Assembly: GCF_023897065.1 (NCBI RefSeq)
Contig: NZ_JAMHIV010000036.1
Span: forward strand, 44,238-108,237
Reading direction: 5' to 3'
Source: Crossiella sp. SN42
Lineage (GTDB): Bacteria > Actinomycetota > Actinomycetes > Mycobacteriales > Pseudonocardiaceae
Length of the DNA: 64,000 bases
The notes under the pieces were generated by a model that worked only from the letters and a program-made list of their open reading frames with translations, did not search any database and was not told the origin of the DNA. Shown one piece after another: positions 1-8,412 of this stretch (its first letter is position 1; each line of letters opens with the position of its first letter). A program made the translations under genes and the position numbers.

Positions 1-1701
1 CTGGACGTGCTGTTGCTGGAAGCCGGGCCCCGGCATGCCAAGCCGCGCGAGGAGTGGACGCACTTCGAGAACGACGCCAACAACCCGCTCACCGGGTACC
101 TGCGGTTCGGGCCGCAGGACCGGAACAAGCCCGCCTGGTTCCGGGAGACGCCGCAGAACTCCTTCCTGTGGCAGCTCTCCGGGGTCGGCGGCACGACCCA
201 GCACTACTACGGCAACTGCCCGCGCGCCTACCCCGGGGTGTTCGCAGGCTACGACGGCCCGGACGCGGCCAACTACGACGTCGAGCACCGCTTTCCGTTC
301 GCCTACAAGGACTTGGTGCCCTACTACGAGTGGGCCGAGGCGACCCTGCCGGTGCAGACCGCGGCCATGGGCCTGAAGGAGGAGACCTTCTTCCGGGGCT
401 GTGAGACCCTCGGCATCCCGGTGCAGAAGACCAAGACCACGCTTGGCGCCTCCTACCGGCCGCAGGAGAACGCGATCCTGCAACCCGGTGGCACCGCGGG
501 CCGCACCACCGACGCGTCGAAGCTGGTCTTCCCGATGGCCACCGGGTGCACCTTCTGCGGCTACTGCTTCCAAGGTTGCATGCAGCCCGTGCGCGCCCCG
601 CGCAACCAGTTCGCCAAGCGCTCCACCGACAACAGCTACGTGCCGCTGGCCATCACCGCCGACGCGGTCCGGCCCGGCGCGAAGCCGGCCACGCTGATCA
701 CCGACGCCTTCGTCACCCGGGTGCACACCGAGCGCAGGGGCACCGGGCTCACCGCCACCGGGGTCACCTGGCGCACGGGGGCGGGCGTGGAGCACCGCGA
801 GGACGCCAAGGTCGTGGTGATGGCCGCCGGGTGCACCGAGACGCCCCGGCTGTGGCTCAACAGCGGGCTGCCCAACCCCAACGGCTGGGTCGGGCGCGGC
901 TACACCGACCACCACTTCGACTGGGTGATCGGCCAGTTCGACCGGGACACCGACTCCACCAAGGGCGTCGGGTCCTCCGCGCGCTGCGAGTTCCCCGGCT
1001 ACGGCGGCCTGGAGAACGTCGGCCTGCCACCGGCGTTGCAGGCCTTCAGCATGACGTTGAGCGACAGTGGCATCCGCGGCCGCTACGGCAACGGCCGCGG
1101 CGCCACCGGGCCCTGGGACGGACCGGCCGGCCGGTTGATCGGCCCTGAGCTCAAGGAGGTGCTGGCCGGCGGGGTGAACCGGCTGCTCAACGTGCTGGTG
1201 ATCACCGACGACGACGTGGAGGCGCAGAACCGGGTGCTGCCCTCGGTGCTGCCCGCCGACGAGCACGGGCCGATCGCCAAGGTCGAGTTCCGTCAGCGCC
1301 AGCGCACCGCCCGCACCCAGCGCAACCGCGAGTACCTGGCCAAGCGCGCCACCCAGCTGCTGCGCGGCGCGGGCGCGAAGAAGGTGTTCCGGATCGACTG
1401 GGCGCCGCTGATCCTGCACGTGCAGTCCACCATGCGAATGGGCCTGTCCGAGCAGAACTCGGTCACCCAGCCGACCGGCGAGTCCAGAGCCGTGCGCGGC
1501 CTCTACATCGCGGACAACTCGGCGCTGGCCAACGCCCTCGGCGGCCCCAACCCGACCCTGACCACCCAGGCCCTGGCCACCCGCACCGCCGAGCACATCT
1601 TCCAGACCCACTTCGGCGGGTCCCCGTGGGTGCGCACCGAGTCGCCGATCGTCTCCACCGACCCCCGGATCAGCCAGGCGCTCGGTCGCCTCGGCCTGTG
1701 A
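1..1701 (+). CDS. GMC-family FAD-dependent oxidoreductase, 5' end outside the window
   Basis: The reading frame is already open at base 1, so the ADP-binding Rossmann start of the FAD domain lies upstream; only the end of its second strand (VLLLEAGP) is visible. This family oxidises alcohols or sugars with FAD. The GMC C-terminal signature is clear: the catalytic His lies in LHVQSTMRMG (codon about 473) and the second motif is GGPNPTLTTQALATR (nt 1540-1590). A cysteine cluster C-x2-C-x2-C-x3-C sits at nt 547-579, as in several GMC alcohol oxidases; it also resembles a ferredoxin motif, so metal binding cannot be excluded. The visible part is 566 codons. The next gene starts 44 nt downstream. 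Substrate unknown. Confidence 0.85.
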   Translation: MDVLLLEAGPRHAKPREEWTHFENDANNPLTGYLRFGPQDRNKPAWFRETPQNSFLWQLSGVGGTTQHYYGNCPRAYPGVFAGYDGPDAANYDVEHRFPFAYKDLVPYYEWAEATLPVQTAAMGLKEETFFRGCETLGIPVQKTKTTLGASYRPQENAILQPGGTAGRTTDASKLVFPMATGCTFCGYCFQGCMQPVRAPRNQFAKRSTDNSYVPLAITADAVRPGAKPATLITDAFVTRVHTERRGTGLTATGVTWRTGAGVEHREDAKVVVMAAGCTETPRLWLNSGLPNPNGWVGRGYTDHHFDWVIGQFDRDTDSTKGVGSSARCEFPGYGGLENVGLPPALQAFSMTLSDSGIRGRYGNGRGATGPWDGPAGRLIGPELKEVLAGGVNRLLNVLVITDDDVEAQNRVLPSVLPADEHGPIAKVEFRQRQRTARTQRNREYLAKRATQLLRGAGAKKVFRIDWAPLILHVQSTMRMGLSEQNSVTQPTGESRAVRGLYIADNSALANALGGPNPTLTTQALATRTAEHIFQTHFGGSPWVRTESPIVSTDPRISQALGRLGL

Positions 1702-1745
1702 CGCCCCGGCCAGGGTCACCTGGCGCACGTGCGAGACTCCACCCC

Positions 1746-2801
1746 GTGACCGAGGAGCCCGAGGCGTTGTGCCGCCAGGCCGCGGCCTACCTGGCGAACA
1801 ACAAACCCAAGCGCGCCCTCCACGCCGCCGAGCGGGCCACCGAACTTGCCCCGGACGCGGAAGCGCCGCACCGGCTCCGCGGCATCGCGCTCACCGAGCT
1901 GGGCAGGCACGCCGAGGCGGTGGCCGCCGCGCGGGAAGCCGTCCGGCTGGCGCCGGGGGACTGGCGGGGACAGGTCGCGCTCGCCGAGGCGCTCGGCGCG
2001 GGCGGGGCGATGCTCGACCCACAGCGGCCCGAAGGCCACCAGGCGGTGGCCGCGGCCCGCCGCGCGGTGGAGCTGGCCCCGGCCGAACCGCGCTGCTTCG
2101 AGGTGCTCGGCGACATCGCGCTGCGCGCCACCCGCTGGGACATCACCGAACAGGCCTACCTGGCCGCGCTCCGCCTGGACCCCGGCAACAAGCACGCCAA
2201 GCTGAACCTGGACCTGGTGCGCAAGAGCGCCAAGAACGCCCGGCCAACCGGTCGGCCAGGCGAGCCGGGGGCCGGTTCGAGGGCGGGGGCTGGGCCAGCA
2301 CCGGGGGCCGGGCCAGCTGCCGGGACGGCCCCGGGCACCGCCCACCGTCCGCAGACCCGCGCCGGATCGGCGGGCGATGGCCAGCTGCCCACCGGCGAAC
2401 CCCCGCCGCCCCCCGCGGACGCCGTGGCCCGCCTGCTCTGGCCCACCGCCCGCACCCTCACCCTGGTGCTCAGCCTCGGCTCGCTGGCCTTGGTCATCGC
2501 CGGACTGCCGCAACCCGGACCCGGCCACGTCTGGCTGGGCGTGCTGCTGCTGGCCGCCACCGCGGTGCTGGCCGCGCTGCCGCTGCGCCGCCTGCCCGCC
2601 ACGGTCCGGCCCAGGCTGGTCCGCATCCTGGCCGGCCGCCCCCGCCTCGGCCTGACCACCCTGCTGCTCGGCTTCGGCACGCTCTGCCTGCTCGCCTGGA
2701 CCGCCATCTCGCTGTTCCAGCCCGGCGACATCCAGCTGCCCGTGCTCACCTGCCTCAGCACCGCCGTGGCCGCGGTGCTGGCCAGACTGCGCCGTGGCTA
2801 G
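1746..2801 (+). CDS. TPR-repeat protein with C-terminal membrane domain
   Basis: A 351-aa protein. Residues about 1-160 form alanine-rich tetratricopeptide-type helices (for example AEAVAAAREAVRLAPGDW and AVELAPAEPRCFEVLGDIAL), a scaffold for protein contacts. A Pro/Gly/Ala linker (nt about 2250-2430) follows, then four hydrophobic segments. Topology and partners are unknown. I chose GTG 1746 because the TPR fold begins directly after it; the open frame extends to 1626 but that part is proline/arginine-rich and overlaps the GMC gene. The stop codon shares the palindrome CTAG with the stop of the convergent membrane-protein gene, a tail-to-tail overlap of four bases. Confidence 0.7.
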   Translation: MTEEPEALCRQAAAYLANNKPKRALHAAERATELAPDAEAPHRLRGIALTELGRHAEAVAAAREAVRLAPGDWRGQVALAEALGAGGAMLDPQRPEGHQAVAAARRAVELAPAEPRCFEVLGDIALRATRWDITEQAYLAALRLDPGNKHAKLNLDLVRKSAKNARPTGRPGEPGAGSRAGAGPAPGAGPAAGTAPGTAHRPQTRAGSAGDGQLPTGEPPPPPADAVARLLWPTARTLTLVLSLGSLALVIAGLPQPGPGHVWLGVLLLAATAVLAALPLRRLPATVRPRLVRILAGRPRLGLTTLLLGFGTLCLLAWTAISLFQPGDIQLPVLTCLSTAVAAVLARLRRG

Positions 2802-3340
2802 GCGCGCGCCGGCTCGTCCTTCTTCGAGAAGCTGACCAGGCCGTCGATCACCACGATCAGCGTCCAAATGATCAACGGGCTGTGCAGGGCCTGGGTGCGG
2901 GCCGGGTCGCCGGTGAGCAGGATCGCGCCGCCCATCAGCGCGGCCAGCACCAGGTACATCCGCAGCAGCCGGAACCAGGCCGCGCGCTCCCGCCGCGAGC
3001 GCGGCCATGCCTGCTCCGGGTCGGTGAACTCCGGCACCGGCTCACCGCGCTTGCGGGCGTAGCGGGCCTGGAACTTCCGGTCCAGCTTGCCGATGTGCCG
3101 CTTGCCGTAGGCGATGGAGTAGCCGAGGTAGATCGCCGCCAGCGAGTGCGCCAGGTTCGCGGTGCCACCGCCGAGCAGGTCCCAGGTCGCCACCGCCAGC
3201 AAGACCACGTCGACCACCGGTGTCAACAGCAGAATTAGCGTCGACACTCTTGGCCACTGCAGTGCGTAGCGCACCAGCAAACCGGTGAACAGAATCACCC
3301 AAAACGCGATTTCGCAGGCGATGATGACGAAGTACAACAC
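2798..3340 (-). CDS. Hypothetical integral membrane protein
   Basis: A 180-aa protein with four or five hydrophobic segments: LYFVIIACEIAFWVILFTGL near the start, then VSTLILLLTPVVDVVLLAVA, an amphipathic stretch, RMYLVLAALMGGAILL and LIIWTLIVVIDGLVSF. The loop between the third and fourth is strongly basic (KRHIGKLDRKFQARYARKR) and probably cytoplasmic. I do not recognise the family; related proteins are common hypothetical membrane proteins in actinomycetes. The start is uncertain: GTG 3340 is the first canonical start directly before the first membrane helix but has no clear ribosome-binding site; the frame stays open to 3592. Convergent with the TPR gene, stop codons overlapping in CTAG. 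Confidence 0.6.
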   Translation of the reverse strand: MLYFVIIACEIAFWVILFTGLLVRYALQWPRVSTLILLLTPVVDVVLLAVATWDLLGGGTANLAHSLAAIYLGYSIAYGKRHIGKLDRKFQARYARKRGEPVPEFTDPEQAWPRSRRERAAWFRLLRMYLVLAALMGGAILLTGDPARTQALHSPLIIWTLIVVIDGLVSFSKKDEPARA

Positions 3341-3431
3341 AAGGCACGATTCAAACAGGTTGCTGATCCGCGCTCTACCTGCACAGACCCGACTCGTCCC
3401 CGGACGGCCTAGCAGAAGACCTGAGTACCAC

Positions 3432-3449
3432 CTGGAGGTAAGCCTCCAG
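3432..3449. repeat. Perfect 7-bp inverted repeat with 4-nt loop
   Basis: CTGGAGG, spacer TAAG, then CCTCCAG. It lies about 90 bp upstream of the leftward membrane-protein start and 110 bp before the terminator-like hairpin, so it could be an operator or a small RNA stem. Function is inference. Confidence 0.4.
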
Positions 3450-3559
3450 AATGATTTCTGGCCACTCGGCTGGACATCGCCGGGCCCACGTGCGATCGTT
3501 CGCCGAGTTGGGCTGCCCGGCATTGTCCCCCAGCGGTACCGGTCGCCCACGCTCTGCGC

Positions 3560-3600
3560 AGCCCCGGCTGACCTGCCTCCAACGCAGGTCACCCGGGGCT
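3560..3600 (+). terminator. Strong stem-loop, terminator or attenuator
   Basis: Arms at 3560-3576 and 3584-3600 pair over 17 positions with one mismatch (AGCCCCGGCTGACCTGC against GCAGGTCACCCGGGGCT), loop CTCCAAC. A T-containing tail (TTCGCGTTGTTT) follows on the plus strand. No plus-strand gene ends just before it, so it may end an unseen small RNA or attenuate a long leader of the ligase-ALDH gene. Confidence 0.6.
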
Positions 3601-3689
3601 TTCGCGTTGTTTACTGACACTTTCCTGACAGTTGCGTGAATTCCTTTTCTCTGTGCAGCTGTACGAGAACAAATGAGCGGCCGACGTTT

Positions 3690-3711
3690 CTTTGACATTG
3701 CTTTGACATTG
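3690..3711 (+). repeat. Tandem 11-bp duplication carrying two TTGACA boxes
   Basis: CTTTGACATTG occurs twice head-to-tail with no gap. Each copy holds a perfect TTGACA hexamer, one helical turn apart. It could be overlapping -35 elements or a double regulator site, but I see no good -10 box 16-19 bases downstream of either copy. Confidence 0.5.
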
Positions 3712-4010
3712 GCCGAAGTTGGCCTCGGCTGTGCTGCGCGTATTACTGCTGTCACACAGCGTTAATGCCTTTGAAAATCTTGATGCGCGCCCTGCTCCGT
3801 TCGCCCCAACTTTTGGAAGTGCCCTCCACCGCGCCCACTCGGCTCGTTAGGCTGGCAATCGATCCATCTGGGGTGTGTCTGTCAGTGGCCGGAACTGAGT
3901 GCGCGTCGTCGCGCCCGCCGGCTGCCCCGGTAGCAAGGGGATCTCGATGATCCCGGCGGCGAGTGGCGACGTCGATACTGGCGATGGATGTGGGAAGCGG
4001 GAGAGCGGCA

Positions 4011-6698
4011 GTGGATCCTGTGGCAGCGAAGTTGGTGACGGCTGACTCGGTGCGTTCGGTGGGCGAGGTCGAACAGGACGCGCTCCGGGTGGCGGCGGTG
4101 TTGCGCAGCCGGGGTGTGGCGCCCGGCGACCGGGTGGTGCTCAAGGCGGACAACTCGGCGGGCTATGTCACCGCGCTGCTCGCGCTGGTGCACCTGGACG
4201 TCTCGATCGTGCTGGTGGACCACCGGCAGACCCCGGAGGAGACCCTTCGGTTCGCGGGGCTGGCTCGGGCACGGTGGGCAGTGCTCCAGCCGGCCCTGCC
4301 CACCGCCGAGGTGGGCACGCTGCTGCTCGACGAGCTGATCGCCGAGGCCGCCAACGGCCAGGACGTGCTCGGCTCGCTCTCCTTCGTGGACTGGTTCTCC
4401 CGCTCCGACGCGCTGATCGCCTGGTCCTCGGGCACCACCGGCGAGCCCAAGGGCATCGTCCGCTCGGGCCGCTCCTTCCTGGGCAACATCGAGCGCACCC
4501 AGCAGCGGATGAACTACACCGAGGCCGACGTCCTCATGCCGCTGCTGCCCTTCTCCCACCAGTACGGGCTCTCGCTCGTGCTGCTGTGGTGGGTGGCCCG
4601 CTGCTCCTTCGTGGTCGCGCCCTACACCCGCCTGGACCACGCGGTCGACATGGCGGGCCGCTACGGCGTCAGCGTGGTGGACGCGACCCCCGCGACCTAC
4701 CACACCATGCTCAACCTGCTCCGCCGCCGGCCGGAGTTCGCCACCGGGCTGCGCGGGGTGCGGATGTGGTGCGTGGGCGGCGCGCCGCTGGACCGCGCGC
4801 TGGCCGACAAGTTCATCGCGGCCACCGGCCAGCCCCTGCTGGACGGCTACGGCAGCACCGAGCTGGGCAACATCGCGCTGGCCGCCCCGGACAACCCGGT
4901 CGGCTGCGGCAAGCCACTGGACGGCGTCGACCTGCAGATCATCAACGACAACGGGGTCACCGCCGCGCCCGGCGAGATCGGCGAGATCCTGGTCCGCTCC
5001 AGCGGCCTCATGCAGGGCTACCTGGCCGCCGACGGCAGCGTCACGCCGCGGGAGAACGACACCTACCGCACCAACGACATCGGCTACCGGGACGCCGAGG
5101 GCAACCTCTACGTGGTCGGCCGCAAGTTCGCCGTGCACCGGATGGGCCACACGCTCTACCCGGAGGCCCTGGCCCGCAAGGCCGAGGTGGTGGGCGCACC
5201 GATCAAGGTGGTCGCGCTGGACGACCCGCGCCGCGGCAGCCAGCTGGTGTTCGTGGTCGCCGACCCCGAGCTGCGCGAGGCCCGGCACTGGCGCGAGCTG
5301 ATCTGCGCCGAGCTGCCGCCCTTCGAGCAGCCCAACCAGGTGCTGGTGCTGCCCGAGTTCCCGCTCAACGCCAACGGCAAGCCCGACCCCCGGCAGCTGG
5401 AGCAGCTCGTGCTGGAAGCCCTGCCCGGCGCCAAGGACCGGGTGACCCGGACCACCGAGCCCGAGCCGGTCCCCGACCTGTCCGCGCTGCACTACCCGGA
5501 GCGGGTCCAGGCGCTCACCGCGGTGCTGGACTTCCTGCGCACCAACCCGCAGCAGGTCATCGACGTGCTCACCGAGATCTCCAACCACAAGGCGGTGCTG
5601 GAGGAGATCGAGGCGACCATCAGCGCGCTGGAGGGCGCGGTCGAGGAGGTCTCGACCTACCGGCCGGGCCAGGTGGACAAGATGGCCGTGTTCATGTCCT
5701 CCAACGTGCTGCTCTACTCCTACGCGCTGTACATGCTGATCCCGTCGCTGTACACCGACGAGATCATCTTCCGGCCGTCCAGCCAGGTCGCGGGCACCAC
5801 CAAGCGCGTGCACGAGCTGCTGGCCCCGGTGCACAATCTGGAGTCGATCGAGCTGACCACGTTGAGCCAGCGCCAGTTCGTCGAGGTCCCGGTGGCCGAG
5901 GCGGACGTGCTGGTCTTCACCGGCGCGTACCAGAACGCCGAGCTGGTCCGCTCCGAGCTGCGCGATGACCAGATGCTGCTGTTCTTCGGCCAGGGCGTGA
6001 ACCCGTTCATCGTCGCCCCCGGCGCGGACATCGACCTGGCGGTCACCGACGCGCTGCGCATCCGCATGGTCAACTCCGGCCAGGACTGCTTCGGCCCGGA
6101 TGTGTTCATGGTCAACGCCGCCGAGGCGGAACGGTTCACCGACCAGCTGGTCAAGCGGGTGGCCGACCTGCGCTACGGCAGCTACACCGACCCCGAAGCG
6201 GACTATTCTTCCCTCTGCTACGACACCGCGCTAGAGGCGGCGGCGGACTACCTGCGAACCAACAGAGAACACATCGTGCAGGGCGGCCGGGTGGACTTCC
6301 GGTCGCGGCATGTGGAGCCCACGGTGCTCGTGCGCAGGTACAACAAGAAGATGCCCATCGAGGAGACGTTCTCGCCCATCTTCAACGTGGTGGTCTACGA
6401 GAACGCGCAGCAGCTCAAGTCGTTCATCAACTCGCCGCTGGTCAACGAGCGGGCCATGGCCGCGATGATCTACGGCGAGGACCAGGCGGCGACCGAGCTG
6501 CTGGCCAAGCGGCACGCGGTGTGCGCCAACATGACGATCTTCGAGGTGGAGAACGGCAACAAGCCGTTCGGCGGACACGGCGTGGCCGCCAACTACGTCG
6601 CCTACCAGGGAGAGCGGCACGCCGAGCCGATCCTGATCTCCAAGGCGGTCGCCGAGCACCTCCCCGCAGCCAAGCAGAGCAGGATGGCCAACGCATGA
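4011..6698 (+). CDS. Acyl-adenylating ligase fused to an aldehyde-dehydrogenase-fold domain
   Basis: An 895-aa two-domain enzyme. The N-terminal half is an ANL-type adenylate-forming enzyme: P-loop SSGTTGEPKG at about residues 139-148, GYGSTE at 279-284, and NANGKPD near 455; it would activate a carboxylate as acyl-AMP. A helical linker (about 490-550, no carrier-protein domain seen) leads to an ALDH-superfamily domain with catalytic Cys693 in NSGQDC and Glu785 in ETFSP. Where hydrolytic ALDHs have the general base Glu (LELGGK), this one reads LFFGQG, as expected for thioester-forming or acyl-reducing relatives. Inference: an acid-to-aldehyde reductase or the reverse. GTG 4011 follows GGGAGAG at five bases; in-frame starts at 3963 and 3984 lack this. 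Overlaps the ThDP enzyme by ATGA. Confidence 0.8.
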   Translation: MDPVAAKLVTADSVRSVGEVEQDALRVAAVLRSRGVAPGDRVVLKADNSAGYVTALLALVHLDVSIVLVDHRQTPEETLRFAGLARARWAVLQPALPTAEVGTLLLDELIAEAANGQDVLGSLSFVDWFSRSDALIAWSSGTTGEPKGIVRSGRSFLGNIERTQQRMNYTEADVLMPLLPFSHQYGLSLVLLWWVARCSFVVAPYTRLDHAVDMAGRYGVSVVDATPATYHTMLNLLRRRPEFATGLRGVRMWCVGGAPLDRALADKFIAATGQPLLDGYGSTELGNIALAAPDNPVGCGKPLDGVDLQIINDNGVTAAPGEIGEILVRSSGLMQGYLAADGSVTPRENDTYRTNDIGYRDAEGNLYVVGRKFAVHRMGHTLYPEALARKAEVVGAPIKVVALDDPRRGSQLVFVVADPELREARHWRELICAELPPFEQPNQVLVLPEFPLNANGKPDPRQLEQLVLEALPGAKDRVTRTTEPEPVPDLSALHYPERVQALTAVLDFLRTNPQQVIDVLTEISNHKAVLEEIEATISALEGAVEEVSTYRPGQVDKMAVFMSSNVLLYSYALYMLIPSLYTDEIIFRPSSQVAGTTKRVHELLAPVHNLESIELTTLSQRQFVEVPVAEADVLVFTGAYQNAELVRSELRDDQMLLFFGQGVNPFIVAPGADIDLAVTDALRIRMVNSGQDCFGPDVFMVNAAEAERFTDQLVKRVADLRYGSYTDPEADYSSLCYDTALEAAADYLRTNREHIVQGGRVDFRSRHVEPTVLVRRYNKKMPIEETFSPIFNVVVYENAQQLKSFINSPLVNERAMAAMIYGEDQAATELLAKRHAVCANMTIFEVENGNKPFGGHGVAANYVAYQGERHAEPILISKAVAEHLPAAKQSRMANA

Positions 6699-8404
6699 CC
6701 GAGCAGACCTACCAGGGCGCCTGGAACGCCGCTGTCGACTTCCTCACCGCGGCGGGGGTCGAGACGATCTTCGGCCTGCCCGGTGACGACCTCGGCATGC
6801 TGCGCGCCCTGGAGCCCACCGACCGGCGCATGGTGCTGTGCCGGGACCAGCGCAACGCGGTGTTCATGGCCACCGGGTACGCGCTGCAGTCCGGCAAGCC
6901 CGGCATCGCGGTCATCGGCAAGGGCCCGGCCGTGGCCAACGCGGTCACCGGCCTGCTGGAGGCGCACTGCTCGGCCGCGCCGGTGGTGGTGCTGGCCGGC
7001 GGCACCAGCGTGGAACAGCGCGGCAGCAACGCCTTCCAGGAGCTGGACCAGCTCGCGCTGGTGGCCCCGCTGACCAAGTGGGCGCACCGGGTGGACCACC
7101 CGGACCGGGTGGCCGCCGCGCTGGAGAAGGCGCTGCTGATCGCCACCTCCGGCCAGCCCGGCCCGGTGTACCTGGAGTTCCCGGACCACCTGCTCAAGGA
7201 AGAGATCCCGCGCACCCGCCCGTGGAACACCCTGGCCGACGTGGCCAGGGCCGACCACGCCCCCGGCGCGGCCGAGGGCGCCGCGCTCGAGGCGATCAAG
7301 GCGGCCAAGCGGCCGCTGATCCTGGTCGGCGGCGGCATGCGGCACCGCAACGCCGACCGCCTGGTCGAGCGCCTGGCCGAGACCATCGGCGCCGGGATCT
7401 ACAGCACGGCCACCGGACGCTCCACTGTGGACGAGAGCCACGCCCAGTTCTGCGGCCTGGCCGGGCTGTACTCGCCGCAGCAGACCGCCGAGCTGTGGAG
7501 CGGCGCGGACCTGCTGATCACGCTGGGCTCCCGCCTTGAGGAGACCGCCACCTTCGGCTGGGAGGGCATCGGCTCCACGGTGCCGGTGGTGCAGGTCAAC
7601 ATCGACGCCGCCGGGCTGTCCGTGGAGTTCGCCGGTCCCAAGGTGATCGGCGACGGCGCGGGCACCGTGGCGGCCTGGCTGACCGCGCTGGCCGGGCACA
7701 CCCCGGACGCCGACTGGGTGGCCACCATCTCCCGCTGCCGCGCCGCCACGGCCGCCGCCGCGCAGGACCGGCTGAAGATCTTCGGCGAGGACGGCTACAC
7801 CCACGTGGCCGAGGTGCTCGCGGCCATCGACGCGGTGGCCCCGGCCTCCCGGATCCTGGTGCAGGAGAACGGGTTGCAGGACATGTGGTCCTACATCTAC
7901 CCGTACTACTCCACCGGCGCGCAGGGCGGCTCGGTGGTCCCCTCCGAGCAGACCACGCTGGGCTTCGGCGCGGCCGCGGCCGCCGGGGTCAAGATCGCCG
8001 CGCCGGACCGCCCGGTGATCGCCTTCGTCGGCGACGGCGCGTTCAACCTGTTCCGCAGCGACCTGGAAACCCTCGGCCGGGAAGGCATCGGGGTGGTCTA
8101 CGTGGTGCTGCGCAACGGCGGCTACGGCTGGCTGCAGTCCCAGCTGGACCAGCACGGCCTGCCCGCCGAGCGCTACCCGTTCGTCTCCAGCGAGCTGGCC
8201 GCCGCCGCGCACGCCACCCCGCCGAAGGTCGAGCAGGTCGTGATCACCGACAAGGCGACGCTCACCGACGCGCTCGGCCAGGCGGTGACCGCCTCACTGG
8301 AGGGCCGGGTCACCGTGGTGCACGTGCCGGTCGAGCTCTCCGACGCCCCGCCCGGGATCAGCGACCTTGAGGGCGACTTCCCCGGCGGCAACGAGAAGCA
8401 CTAG
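6695..8404 (+). CDS. Thiamine-diphosphate-dependent enzyme, acetolactate synthase-like
   Basis: A 569-aa protein with the three-domain layout of acetolactate synthases and 2-oxoacid decarboxylases: N-terminal pyrimidine-binding domain (GLPGDDLGMLRAL, GYALQSGKPG), central domain, and C-terminal diphosphate-binding domain with GDG at 446-448 and Asn474, the usual GDG-N cofactor motif. Ungapped comparison with the family motif CRHEQGA gives CRDQRNA here, so the Glu that activates the thiazolium corresponds to Gln52. That loss is rare and known from glyoxylate carboligase (Val). Start ATG 6695 overlaps the stop of the ligase-ALDH gene (ATGA), so the two are co-translated and probably act in one pathway, for instance joining an aldehyde or acyl group to another carbonyl. 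Substrate unknown. Confidence 0.8.
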   Translation: MTEQTYQGAWNAAVDFLTAAGVETIFGLPGDDLGMLRALEPTDRRMVLCRDQRNAVFMATGYALQSGKPGIAVIGKGPAVANAVTGLLEAHCSAAPVVVLAGGTSVEQRGSNAFQELDQLALVAPLTKWAHRVDHPDRVAAALEKALLIATSGQPGPVYLEFPDHLLKEEIPRTRPWNTLADVARADHAPGAAEGAALEAIKAAKRPLILVGGGMRHRNADRLVERLAETIGAGIYSTATGRSTVDESHAQFCGLAGLYSPQQTAELWSGADLLITLGSRLEETATFGWEGIGSTVPVVQVNIDAAGLSVEFAGPKVIGDGAGTVAAWLTALAGHTPDADWVATISRCRAATAAAAQDRLKIFGEDGYTHVAEVLAAIDAVAPASRILVQENGLQDMWSYIYPYYSTGAQGGSVVPSEQTTLGFGAAAAAGVKIAAPDRPVIAFVGDGAFNLFRSDLETLGREGIGVVYVVLRNGGYGWLQSQLDQHGLPAERYPFVSSELAAAAHATPPKVEQVVITDKATLTDALGQAVTASLEGRVTVVHVPVELSDAPPGISDLEGDFPGGNEKH

Positions 8405-8412
8405 GACACGCC

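Larger units (their letters stand above)
3341..4010. other. Long intergenic region, AT-richer than its surroundings
   Basis: About 670 bases without a convincing gene between the membrane-protein gene (transcribed leftward) and the ligase-ALDH gene (transcribed rightward). It holds a 7-bp inverted repeat, a strong terminator-like hairpin and an 11-bp tandem duplication (separate entries). Short open frames exist (61 codons from ATG 3765; 30 codons from ATG 3673) but have no ribosome-binding site or recognisable product. The left part probably carries the promoter of the leftward gene, the right part the promoter of the ligase operon. Confidence 0.5.

Noticed and set aside
1626..1745. Upstream extension of the TPR gene
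   Set aside because: Overlaps the GMC gene and codes a Pro/Arg-rich stretch without TPR pattern.
3285..3639. Plus-strand open frames of 110 and 62 codons in the intergenic region
   Set aside because: No ribosome-binding site, no recognisable product, and they run through the terminator-like hairpin.
3673..3950. 30- and 61-codon open frames (ATG 3673 and ATG 3765)
   Set aside because: No Shine-Dalgarno sequence; the amino-acid pattern is unlike real small proteins here. Kept only as part of the intergenic description.
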